Assembly: GCA_032334055.1 (NCBI GenBank)
Contig: JAUOZS010000001.1
Location: 2,020,501 to 2,084,500, forward strand
Origin: Selenomonadales bacterium 4137-cl
Lineage (GTDB): Bacteria > Bacillota > Negativicutes > Sporomusales > UBA7701
Direction: 5' to 3'
DNA length: 64,000 nucleotides
The notes below the pieces were generated by a model, which was not told where the DNA came from, made no database searches, and saw only the letters and a program-made list of their open reading frames with translations. Below are positions 41,308-49,147 of this stretch, piece by piece. Each line of letters begins with the position of its first letter. Position 1 is the first letter of the stretch. Both the position numbers and the translations under genes were made by a program.

Positions 41308-43478
41308 TGGCTGTCAACGAACGCAATATCAAGAAGGAGATCAGCCAGAAGCTGAAGGACGACGTGCTGCGCGGCGCGCTGGGCCGCTTTGGCGAGGCAT
41401 ATCCCGTGTCGCGGGCCAAGGCGTACGAAAATGTGGAGGATATCGAGGCGCTGCGCGACGAGTTGAAGGCGATGAAGGTCGCCGCGGTGGCCGATATCGA
41501 GGCGATTGCCGACCGGTTCGAGGCCGAGGCCGCCAGGCGGGGCGCCAAGGTGTTCCGCGCCGCGGACGGCCCGGCGCTGAAGAAGTATCTGCTCGACCTG
41601 TGCAAGGATAAGGGCGTAAAAAGGGTCGTCAAGTCGAAGTCGATGGCGTCGGAGGAAATCCACCTCAACCACACCCTCGAAGAGGCCGGCATCCACGTGA
41701 AGGAGACCGATCTCGGCGAGTGGATCATCGCCCTGGCAGGCCATACGCCGTCGCACATGGTCATGCCGGCCATCCACCTCAACCGCCAGCAGTGCGCGGA
41801 GTATTTCTCCAAGGAGCTTAACGAGGAAATCCCCCCTGATATCCCCTTTATGGTGCAGACGGCCCGCAAGACGCTGCGCGAGGAGTTTCTGCAGGCCGAT
41901 ATGGGCATCTCGGGCGCCAACTTCGGTATCGCCGAAAACGGCGCCATCGGCCTGGTGACCAACGAGGGCAACGCCCGTCTGGTCACGACCCTGCCCCGCG
42001 TCCACGTGGTCATCATCGGCTACGAGAAGCTTATCCCGACGGTTGAGGACGCCATCCCCATCCTCCGCTCCCTGCCCCGCAGCGCGACGGCCCAGCTGGC
42101 GACCAGCTACGTGAGTATGATCAGCGGCCCGACGCCGACGCTCGTCAAGCAGGGCGGCAAATGGGTGGAGCAGGATAAGGAGCTGCATATCATCCTGTTC
42201 GATAACGGCCGGCTTAAAGCGGCCAAGGACGAAAAGTTCAAGGAGATCTTCCAGTGCGTCCGCTGCGCTTCGTGCCTGAACGTCTGCCCGGTCTACCAGC
42301 TGGTGGGCGGCCACGTCTACGGCCATATTTACGCCGGCGGCATCGGCGCGATCCTGACGGCGTTCTTCAACAGCATGGGCGATTTCGAGAAGATCAACGA
42401 GCTGTGCATCGGCTGCCGCAAGTGCACGACCGTCTGCCCCGGCCGGATCAACATTCCCGGTCTGATCGAGGAGCTGAGGGTCAGGGGGGTCAAGGATCAC
42501 GGCCTGCCGTTCTCGCTGAAGCTGCTGTTCGAGAATGTGATCGCCAACCGCCGCCTGTTCCACAGCCTGCTGCGGACGGCGGCCATCGGCCAGAAGCCGG
42601 TGCAGTCCGGCCGCTTCATCCGCCACCTGCCGCTCTTCCTGGCCGGGATGACGGAGGGGCGCAGCCTGCCGGCGGTCGCCGACACGCCGCTCAGGGACCG
42701 GGTGCGCAAGATCACCAAGAAGCTGGCCTCCCCGGCAAAGAAGGTGGCGTTCTTCAGCGGCTGCAATATGGATTTCGTTTATCCCGAGACAGGCGAATCG
42801 GTGTACAAGGTGCTGCAGGACCTGAATATCGCCGTGGTGTTCCCCGAGGAGCAGAGCTGCTGCGGCAAGCCGGTGGTCGGCTTCGGCGACGTGGAGACGA
42901 CTAAGCGGATTGCCAAGCGCAATATCGAGGCGTTCGAGAAGGCGGGCGTGGACTATGTAATCGCCGCCTGCCCGAGCTGCACCGAGACGCTGCACGTGAC
43001 CTATCCGGAAATCCTCGCCGACGACCCCGAGTGGGCGGAGAGGGCCAAGGCGTTCGCCGCCAAGGTCAGGGAGTTCTCGCAGTTCGTGTGCGGCGAGTAC
43101 GAGCAGGCCGGCCGCCTGACGAAAAAGCCGGGGGCCACGAAGGTTACCTTTCACGATTCCTGCCACATGAAACGGGTGCTGAACATCCACGAGGAGCCGC
43201 GCAAGCTGCTGGCAAGCACCGGGGCGTGCGAGGTCGTGGAGATGAAGGACTGCGATAAGTGCTGCGGCATGGCGGGCGCGTTCGGTATCAAGTATTCGGA
43301 ACTGTCGGCCCCCATCCTCAAGCAGAAGATCGAGAACATCAAGGACAGCGGCGCCCAGGTGGTGGCTGTCGGCTGCCCGGCCTGCATGATGCAGATCGGC
43401 GGCGGCCTCGACAAGCAGGCGCCTGATATCAAGGTGAGGCATGTGGCCGATATTCTGGCCGACCAGATCAAGGATTAA
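41307..43478 (+). CDS. ldhH: LutB-LutA fusion, L-lactate dehydrogenase iron-sulfur subunit (LdhH-like)
   Basis: 723 residues. The first 300 form a LUD domain (ADMGISGANFGIAENGAIGL). Two 4Fe-4S motifs follow: Cys317/320/323/327 (CVRCASCLNVCP) and Cys367/370/373/377 (CIGCRKCTTVCP). The C-terminal third has two CCG domains, with CCGKPVVGFGD, CPSC, CCGMAGAFG and CPAC. This equals LutB plus LutA in one chain, as in LdhH of sulfate reducers. Together with LutC it oxidises lactate in the cytoplasm. No lactate permease is adjacent. Terminator follows. Confidence 0.92.
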   Translation: MAVNERNIKKEISQKLKDDVLRGALGRFGEAYPVSRAKAYENVEDIEALRDELKAMKVAAVADIEAIADRFEAEAARRGAKVFRAADGPALKKYLLDLCKDKGVKRVVKSKSMASEEIHLNHTLEEAGIHVKETDLGEWIIALAGHTPSHMVMPAIHLNRQQCAEYFSKELNEEIPPDIPFMVQTARKTLREEFLQADMGISGANFGIAENGAIGLVTNEGNARLVTTLPRVHVVIIGYEKLIPTVEDAIPILRSLPRSATAQLATSYVSMISGPTPTLVKQGGKWVEQDKELHIILFDNGRLKAAKDEKFKEIFQCVRCASCLNVCPVYQLVGGHVYGHIYAGGIGAILTAFFNSMGDFEKINELCIGCRKCTTVCPGRINIPGLIEELRVRGVKDHGLPFSLKLLFENVIANRRLFHSLLRTAAIGQKPVQSGRFIRHLPLFLAGMTEGRSLPAVADTPLRDRVRKITKKLASPAKKVAFFSGCNMDFVYPETGESVYKVLQDLNIAVVFPEEQSCCGKPVVGFGDVETTKRIAKRNIEAFEKAGVDYVIAACPSCTETLHVTYPEILADDPEWAERAKAFAAKVREFSQFVCGEYEQAGRLTKKPGATKVTFHDSCHMKRVLNIHEEPRKLLASTGACEVVEMKDCDKCCGMAGAFGIKYSELSAPILKQKIENIKDSGAQVVAVGCPACMMQIGGGLDKQAPDIKVRHVADILADQIKD

Positions 43479-43486
43479 GGAAACGG

Positions 43487-43519
43487 AAAAGCGGCTCCCC
43501 GATTTCGGGAGCCGCTTTT
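43487..43519. terminator. terminator after ldhH
   Basis: Thirteen-base stem AAAAGCGGCTCCC/GGGAGCCGCTTTT, ending in a T-run. No gene is visible from 43520 to 43725. Confidence 0.88.
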
Positions 43520-43725
43520 CACTTGTCTTCATATGTTCGGGATGACGATCGGGCCGTTGCCGTCACCTGCCCGGCCTGCGTATCGAAGGACCGCCTAGTG
43601 ACGAGACCGCGACCGACAAAAGAACGCCTTGTAGAAAACGAGACGTACTTTGCCGAAGCGGCTGCGGGTCCAAATCGCCGTCCGCAGCATAGCCTATATT
43701 ATCCCATTGCGGGGAGGTGGCAGGA

Positions 43726-43905
43726 ATGAACGGGTCGCTGCCGGGCCTGTGCGCGTCGCCCTTCGGGCTGCTGATACTATGGCTGGTCCTCTTTATCGTC
43801 CTGGCAGATGTCAGCTGTCCTATCTTCCACGCCTGCTACGCCTGCACGCCTTTCTACGGGCGCAAGGGGTGCGGCCGCGGGACCGACTGGAAAAGCCGCG
43901 ATTAA
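43726..43905 (+). CDS. small cysteine-containing membrane protein, unknown function
   Basis: 59 residues with one strong helix (FGLLILWLVLFIVLADV) and a tail containing CPIFHACYACTPFYGRKGC: four cysteines after the helix, one before it. GGGGAGGTGGCAGGA gives a good ribosome site before ATG 43726, and a terminator overlaps the stop. I recognise no family. Single-pass protein, possibly metal- or redox-active on one face. Confidence 0.55.
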   Translation: MNGSLPGLCASPFGLLILWLVLFIVLADVSCPIFHACYACTPFYGRKGCGRGTDWKSRD

Positions 43906-43917
43906 TCGCGGCTTTTC
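43891..43917. terminator. symmetric terminator
   Basis: AAAAGCCGCGAT/ATCGCGGCTTTT around TA; it overlaps the small gene's stop and lies 36 bases from the rubrerythrin stop, so it can serve both converging genes. Confidence 0.8.
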
Positions 43918-43952
43918 CCTTGGTCGGACAGACCGGTTTTTTCTGCCGGCGG

Positions 43953-44519
43953 TTATTTTTCCGCCGGGAAGATTTTGAACAGGCTCTTCTTCACGCCGCA
44001 GACCGGGCAGAAGTCGGGCGCGTCGCCTTCGCCGGTGTGGCCGCATACGGGGCAGATGTAGACGTCGCCGAGGGCCATGTCCTTGTTTCCTTTGGCCGCG
44101 TCCTGGGCGGTCTTGAACATTTTCGCGTGGATTTTTTCCGCCTCCAGGGCGTAGCGGAACGCCCGCTCGGCGCCTTTTTCCTCCTGGAACTGGGCGGTGT
44201 GCAGATAGACGGGGTACATCTGCTCGATTTCGTGCAGTTCGCCGTCGATAGCCCCCTGGAGGTTTTCCGCCACCGAGCCCAGGCCGAATACGGCGCCGGC
44301 CGTCACCGTCGCGCCGCCGGGCTGGTCGCCGAGCTCGCGGAAATGGTTGGTGGCGTGGGCCTGCTCGGCGTAGGCGATGGCGGCGAACAGGCGGGCGATG
44401 TTGGGCATCCCCTGTTTAGCGGCGTGCTCGCCCCATATCAGGTAGCGCATGCTGGCCATCGATTCTCCCCCGTAGGCTGAGCGCAGGAAGTCGGCGGTCA
44501 TATCGTTTTTGACGGACAT
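43953..44519 (-). CDS. rbr: rubrerythrin
   Basis: 188-residue non-heme iron peroxidase for H2O2 removal in anaerobes. N-terminal ferritin-like diiron domain with YGGESMASMRYLIW, EQAHATNHF and EEKGAERAFRYALEAEKIHAKMF; C-terminal rubredoxin-like domain with CPVCGHTGEGDAPDFCPVCG. The canonical length and all iron ligands are kept. AAAGGAG before ATG 44519. Monocistronic. Confidence 0.95.
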   Translation of the reverse strand: MSVKNDMTADFLRSAYGGESMASMRYLIWGEHAAKQGMPNIARLFAAIAYAEQAHATNHFRELGDQPGGATVTAGAVFGLGSVAENLQGAIDGELHEIEQMYPVYLHTAQFQEEKGAERAFRYALEAEKIHAKMFKTAQDAAKGNKDMALGDVYICPVCGHTGEGDAPDFCPVCGVKKSLFKIFPAEK

Positions 44520-44614
44520 AATATCACTCCTTTGGGATTTTTTTGCAGGACGGTGATATTATTCCTATTCTCGCTGTCTTTCATTTAAACCTGCCGGAAA
44601 TTCATTAAACGAAT

Positions 44615-45370
44615 TCAGTCCGCCTCCCGGAAGCGTAAGGGTATTTTTTCGAACGCGTCGTCGAAGATGCGTCCCATCATCGATTCGGGGCCGGTGGAGT
44701 CGTAGTTGCCGCTCCAGGAAAAGGAGACGCGGCTGCGGGCGTCGGTAAACTGCCAGACGTTCCGCCAGGTTCGAGCGTCGAGCAAGGCGAAGCTGGCCTC
44801 GGCGCAGTCGAAAATCTTGTGGCGGGCCGGGTGATAGACGTCGACGGTGCGGGGCACTTCCATCCAGCCGGAGACTCTTTTGCCGTCTGACGACCGTTCG
44901 TGATATCTGACCTTATCGATGACCGTTTTGGTGGTATAATAGGCCTCCTGCCACTCGTAGAACCAGCCGAAGTCGCGGATATCGCAGTAGAGCACAAGGT
45001 CGGCGTACTTGGGCATCTCCCGCCTTACCAGAGCGGAGAGTGCCTTGGGGTCGTCCGACAGCTCGGCGGCGAGAGCGGGGTCGGCCTTGACGCGGGCGGT
45101 GACGTAGGTGAGGGTGACAAATTGCAGATGAGGCAAGTTGCGTTTGCGGTCACCCAGCATGGCGGTGATTTTTTCGGCTGACACAGGGTAAACGACGAAC
45201 TTGTTTCTGCCGCCGACGTCGAAGCCGCCGTAGGCGAAGGTTGGTTCCATGATCAGCACGGTTTTGGCTTTGGCGAAGTTGTAGTTCGGGCTGACGGATT
45301 CGCTCTGGCCGGCCGCCGCCGGAGCCGCCAGCAGCCACAGCGCCGCCAGTACGACGATGGTTTTTCGCAT
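44615..45370 (-). CDS. exported protein, unknown function
   Basis: 251 residues with a signal peptide (IVVLAALWLLAAPAAAGQ, cleavage near AAA-GQ). Mature part is soluble, mixed alpha/beta and rich in aromatic residues (DIRDFGWFYEWQEAYYTTK; SFSWSGNYDST). I recognise no family. GGAGGGGAG precedes the ATG at 45370. Stands alone between rubrerythrin and a 68-residue gene. Confidence 0.6.
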   Translation of the reverse strand: MRKTIVVLAALWLLAAPAAAGQSESVSPNYNFAKAKTVLIMEPTFAYGGFDVGGRNKFVVYPVSAEKITAMLGDRKRNLPHLQFVTLTYVTARVKADPALAAELSDDPKALSALVRREMPKYADLVLYCDIRDFGWFYEWQEAYYTTKTVIDKVRYHERSSDGKRVSGWMEVPRTVDVYHPARHKIFDCAEASFALLDARTWRNVWQFTDARSRVSFSWSGNYDSTGPESMMGRIFDDAFEKIPLRFREAD

Positions 45371-45590
45371 GTTACTCCCCTCCTATTCTCGCTGCCCGCC
45401 CGCGCGGGGTCATCCGGAATGTCCGGGATATATACGACTGACCAGTCGGTCATGTATTGGCGGAAAAACAGGCCCGCCTGCGGCTTTGCTTTCAGGATAG
45501 CAGCAAAATATGACAGCGGTGTGACAATTATCCAGGTGAAAAAGAAGGCGAACCCGCCCGTCGCCGGAGGCTCGCCATAGTGTTCGGTGC

Positions 45591-45797
45591 TTAAAGGATT
45601 TCGTTCGAGGTGATCTGGACCGAGTAATCTCCCTTGCTTGTCCGCTTGATGACGGCCTTGCGGCCGGCGCCGTCGTCGACGGTGATCGCCTGGAGGTTGT
45701 GACCGAGGAGGAAATTGAGGACGTCCTGCTTGACGAACGCCTCCCAGCCGAGCTTCTTGGCGCTGGCTTCGTTCTCTGCGATAACATCCGCTGCCAT
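45591..45797 (-). CDS. small cytosolic protein, unknown function
   Basis: 68 residues, no signal or helix, starting MAADVIAENEASAKKLGWE with AAGGGAGATG upstream. Evenly mixed, well-behaved composition with a beta-rich C-terminus (GDYSVQITSNEIL), suggesting a real small folded protein. No motif recognised. Confidence 0.5.
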   Translation of the reverse strand: MAADVIAENEASAKKLGWEAFVKQDVLNFLLGHNLQAITVDDGAGRKAVIKRTSKGDYSVQITSNEIL

Positions 45798-45972
45798 TAT
45801 GCTTCATCTCCCTTCGTGAAAAGTGCCTCTGGGGCCTACTACATATTCGCCCTTTGCCAGGAAAACCCTTGCGAGGGAGAAAAATAAAAAAGGCTGCCTA
45901 TCGTGGCCGGCGAGGGCGGCTTGTGGTTCACCACCCGCTGCGGCGGCGGTCTTACTATGGCAGTAGGCAAAG

Positions 45973-46003
45973 AAAAGTGCTTCCCGTAATGGGAAGCACT
46001 TTT
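45973..46003. terminator. terminator of the kor operon
   Basis: Stem AAAAGTGCTTCCC/GGGAAGCACTTTT with a five-base loop, 21 bases past the korC stop. Nothing else is seen in 45798-46023. Confidence 0.85.
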
Positions 46004-46023
46004 CGGCCATATCAATCTTCTCT

Positions 46024-46557
46024 TTATTTCTTTTCGCCGAGGGTGAAGCCGATTTCGAGGGCCTTGGTGTTGACCTCTTCGGTGCCTTTGGGCACGCGGG
46101 CGAGGACGGCTTCAACGAGGGCCTGGCGGCCGACGATGCCGGTGGAGCCGACCAGGACGCCGAGGGCGACGATGTTGGCGAACATGTCCTTTTTCAGGTT
46201 GTCGCGGGCGGCTTTGGTGATGCCTACCGATACGACGTCGGCGTCGATTTGGGGGATGGTGTCGACGTTGGTGGCGTCGACGACCAGCTTGCCGCCTTTT
46301 TTGAGGATGCCGGCGTATTTGGCGCAGGCTTCCTGGCTCATGGCGAGAAGGATGTCGGCGGCGACGATTTTGGGGTAGTCGATGTGTTCGTCGGAGATTA
46401 TCACTTCGGCCTTGCTGGCTCCGCCGCGGGCTTCCGGCCCGTAGGACTGGGTCTGGATGGCCTGCTTGCCTTCGATGATGGCCGCTTCGGCGAGGATGAT
46501 GCCGGCGAGGATGATGCCTTGCCCGCCTGTTCCGGTGAGGCTGATGCTGGTTATCAT
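46024..46557 (-). CDS. korC: 2-oxoglutarate:ferredoxin oxidoreductase, gamma subunit
   Basis: 177 residues. Core motif ISLTGTGGQGIILAGIILAEAA and SYGPEARGGASKAEVIISD are the gamma-domain signatures of 2-oxoacid oxidoreductases. Last gene of korDABC. The enzyme decarboxylates 2-oxoglutarate (or makes it reductively) with ferredoxin. A branched-chain or other 2-oxoacid substrate cannot be excluded. Confidence 0.9.
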   Translation of the reverse strand: MITSISLTGTGGQGIILAGIILAEAAIIEGKQAIQTQSYGPEARGGASKAEVIISDEHIDYPKIVAADILLAMSQEACAKYAGILKKGGKLVVDATNVDTIPQIDADVVSVGITKAARDNLKKDMFANIVALGVLVGSTGIVGRQALVEAVLARVPKGTEEVNTKALEIGFTLGEKK

Positions 46558-46558
46558 C

Positions 46559-47380
46559 TTATTTGCCCCCCTTCTTCTCGACGCGGGCGATGAGTTTGTC
46601 GTATTCGGCGGTGTATTCGGGCGCGACGGTGCGGTAGAGTTCGCCGATGACGAATTTGCCCTGGAGGTCTTCGGGGCTCATTTTAGCCACAGCCTGGGCC
46701 ATGACGGCATGGTCGCGCTGCCAGGCGAGCATGTCTGCGGCGCTGCCCATTTTGTTTTTGCGCCCGTAGGAGATGGGGCACTGGGTGATGGCGTCGATGA
46801 CGGAGAAGCCTTTGTTTTCGATGCCTTTGACGACCAGGTCGGTGAGGAGCTGGGCATGGAAGGCGGTGCCGCGGGCTACGTAGGTGGCGCCGGCGGCGAT
46901 GGCGAGAGCGGCGATGTCGAAGGACCGCTCGATGTGGCCGAAGGGGGCGGTGGTGGCTTTGGCGTCCATGGGGGTTAGGGGCGAGTATTGGCCGCCGGTC
47001 ATGCCGTAGATGCTGTTGTTGAAGATGACGGTGGTGATGTCGACGTTGCGGCGGGCGGCGTGAATGAAGTGGTTGCCGCCGATGGCGGTGGCGTCGCCGT
47101 CGCCGGTGAGGACGATGACGTTAAGCTCGGGCTTGGCGAGCTTGATGCCGGTGGCGAAGGTGAGGGCGCGGCCGTGGGCGGTGTGGACAGTGTTGAAGTT
47201 CATGTAGCCTGAGGCGCGCGACGAGCAGCCGATGCCCGAGACGACGACGGTTTTCTTCTGGTCGAGGCCAAGTTTGTCGACAGCCCGCAGGATGGCGGCG
47301 AGGAGGATGCCGTTGCCGCAGCCGGGGCACCAGATGTGCGGCAGCGCCGACTGGCGGAGATATTTTTCGATGCCGGCCAT
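46559..47380 (-). CDS. korB: 2-oxoglutarate:ferredoxin oxidoreductase, beta subunit (TPP-binding)
   Basis: 273 residues. The TPP/Mg motif is GDGDATAIGGNHFIHAARRN (GDG..N type), with HIWCPGCGNG at the N-terminus and GIGCSSRASGYMN. The CPGCG cysteines are usual in KorB. Overlaps korA by one base. Confidence 0.92.
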   Translation of the reverse strand: MAGIEKYLRQSALPHIWCPGCGNGILLAAILRAVDKLGLDQKKTVVVSGIGCSSRASGYMNFNTVHTAHGRALTFATGIKLAKPELNVIVLTGDGDATAIGGNHFIHAARRNVDITTVIFNNSIYGMTGGQYSPLTPMDAKATTAPFGHIERSFDIAALAIAAGATYVARGTAFHAQLLTDLVVKGIENKGFSVIDAITQCPISYGRKNKMGSAADMLAWQRDHAVMAQAVAKMSPEDLQGKFVIGELYRTVAPEYTAEYDKLIARVEKKGGK

Positions 47381-48516
47381 TATTTGCCACCTCCTGCCGT
47401 GATGATGGGGTTCAGTATTTCTTCCGGCCGGAAGAGTTCGCCGTCGTAGCGGGTGAGGGAGACGACTTTCTCTCTGGGCACGTAGCGCTCGATTTCGCCG
47501 ACGAGCTGGCCGTAGTTGAGTTCGGGGACGATGACCTTTTTCGCCTTTTGGGCTGCCTTGGCGACGATCTCGCCGGGGAAGGGCCAGATGGTGACGAGGG
47601 TGAGGAGGCCGGCCTTGACGCCTTGGGCGCGGGCTTCCTTGACGGCGGCGATGGCCGCGCGGGTGGTGCCGCCGTAGGCGACGACGAGGACGTCGGCGTC
47701 GTCGGTGTAGTCTTCATGGTAGATGGTTATTTCGTCTCTGGCCCGCTCGATTTTGGTGTGCAGGCGGTCGATGAGTTCGGTGGTGAGGGCGTTGTTCTGG
47801 GACGGCATGCCTTTGTAGTCGTGGACGAGGCCGGTGACGTGGTAGTAGTAACCTTCACCGAAATCCGCCATCGGCGCGACGCCGTCGGCGTCAGGCTTGT
47901 AGGCCTGGTAGTCTTCGGGCGGTCCGGAGGGCCGCTTGCGGTCGATTACTTCCACTTCGCCGGATTCGGGCAGTTCGACCGTCTCGCGCATGTGGCCGAT
48001 TACTTCGTCGAGAAGCAGGATGACGGGGGTACGGAATTTTTCGGCGAAGTTAAAGGCTTTGACGGTGATGTCGAAGGTTTCGCGGACCGAGGTGGGGCTG
48101 AGGGCGATGACGCCCCGGTCGCCGTGGCTGCCCCAGCGGGCCTGCATGACGTCGCCCTGGGCGGGCGAGGTCGGTTTGCCGGTGCTGGGACCGAGCCGTT
48201 GAACGTTGACGATGACGCAGGGAATTTCCGCCATGGCGGCGTAGCCGATGAGCTCCTGCTTGAGGGAGAAGCCGGGGCCGCTGGTGGCGGTGATGGCTTT
48301 GACGCCGGTGAGGGCCGCGCCGCAGACGGCGCCCATGCTGGCGATTTCGTCTTCCATCTGGATGAATTTGCCGCCGAATTTGGGTAGCATTTCGGCGAGG
48401 ATTTCGGCGACTTCGGTACTGGGCGTGATGGGATAGCCGGCGAAGAATTTGACGCCGGCCGCCAGCGCCCCTACGGCGCAGGCCTGGTTGCCCTGCATGA
48501 GTTGCGGTTTAGCCAT
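47380..48516 (-). CDS. korA: 2-oxoglutarate:ferredoxin oxidoreductase, alpha subunit
   Basis: 378 residues with the pyrimidine-binding and domain II regions of PFOR-type enzymes: GNQACAVGALAAGVKFFAGYPITPSTEV, MEDEIASMGAVCGAALTG, TSGPGFSLKQE, VNVQRLGPSTGKPTSPAQGD motifs (in pieces). Overlaps korD by eight bases. Confidence 0.92.
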   Translation of the reverse strand: MAKPQLMQGNQACAVGALAAGVKFFAGYPITPSTEVAEILAEMLPKFGGKFIQMEDEIASMGAVCGAALTGVKAITATSGPGFSLKQELIGYAAMAEIPCVIVNVQRLGPSTGKPTSPAQGDVMQARWGSHGDRGVIALSPTSVRETFDITVKAFNFAEKFRTPVILLLDEVIGHMRETVELPESGEVEVIDRKRPSGPPEDYQAYKPDADGVAPMADFGEGYYYHVTGLVHDYKGMPSQNNALTTELIDRLHTKIERARDEITIYHEDYTDDADVLVVAYGGTTRAAIAAVKEARAQGVKAGLLTLVTIWPFPGEIVAKAAQKAKKVIVPELNYGQLVGEIERYVPREKVVSLTRYDGELFRPEEILNPIITAGGGK

Positions 48517-48715
48517 TGCTCTCCCCCTTCCCGGGTTTTACGACTTTGATTGCATAGTCCGGGCAGCGCAGTTCGCATTGGCCGCAGGCGATGCACTTGT
48601 CGGGGTCGGTAACGTAAATTTTGCCTTTTTCGTCGAGGGCCAGAATCTTTTTGGGGCAGAAGGCCACGCATATGCCGCAACCTTTGCAATATTTCTGGGT
48701 GATATCCAGTGCCAC
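48509..48715 (-). CDS. korD: 2-oxoglutarate:ferredoxin oxidoreductase, delta (2x4Fe-4S) subunit
   Basis: 68-residue ferredoxin-like subunit. Two clusters: CKGCGICVAFCP and CIACGQCELRCP. GTG start at 48715 preceded by AGGAGGTG. First gene of korDABC; the order delta-alpha-beta-gamma is typical for KOR rather than pyruvate enzymes. Confidence 0.92.
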   Translation of the reverse strand: MALDITQKYCKGCGICVAFCPKKILALDEKGKIYVTDPDKCIACGQCELRCPDYAIKVVKPGKGESNG

Positions 48716-48856
48716 GTCAACACCTCCTGAGATTTTTGCCGGTAGCCGGTTATGATGCCGTTCGTGTACCATTAGCCTGTGCCGCCGGCGGCGGGGAATA
48801 TTCCGGCGCGACGCCTGTCCGCCTGGGTGGCGGAAGACTGTTTTCATGGCAGGCGA

Positions 48857-48864
48857 TGTATACA
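48857..48864. promoter_or_regulatory. candidate GntR-type operator upstream of korD
   Basis: Palindrome TGTATACA within GATGTATACAAA, about 145 bases upstream of korD. FCD-type GntR regulators commonly bind TTGTATACAA-like sites. No regulator gene lies nearby. Confidence 0.35.
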
Positions 48865-48903
48865 AAAAACATTGGTTCTATGGATACATGGCCTTAAGCA
48901 CAC

Positions 48904-48933
48904 CCATAGCCGGGCATCTCTACCCGGCTATGG
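48904..48933. terminator. hairpin between the TRAP permease and korD
   Basis: Perfect 11-base stem CCATAGCCGGG/CCCGGCTATGG with an eight-base loop. No T-run on either side, so terminator function is uncertain. It is the most prominent structure in the roughly 430-base gap 48716-49147, which holds no convincing gene. Confidence 0.4.
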
Positions 48934-49096
48934 TCAGCAACAATGCTGCGACTTACAAGCTATTGAATTTTATTACCCTTTGTTTTCGCCATCTGGCGAG
49001 GTTTTCCTGCAAAGACTACAGGAAAATTCCTCAAATGTCGAAATACTACAGGCTACGAGCTGTGCCGACGGGCGGCAGGCGTATGTTTTCTGGGTA

Positions 49097-49106
49097 TTGT
49101 ATACAA
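49097..49106. promoter_or_regulatory. second candidate GntR-type operator
   Basis: Perfect palindrome TTGTATACAA, 240 bases from the TGTATACA at 48857. Two copies of the same rare palindrome in one intergenic region point to a regulator site. Confidence 0.35.
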
Positions 49107-49147
49107 AGTACTTTGTCGGCGACCGCCCCGCTTGAGGGAAAGCGGTA

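Noticed and set aside
43523..43729. A 68-codon plus-strand frame before the small membrane protein
   Set aside because: No ribosome site, overlaps the start region of the better-supported gene at 43726 and has no recognisable composition.
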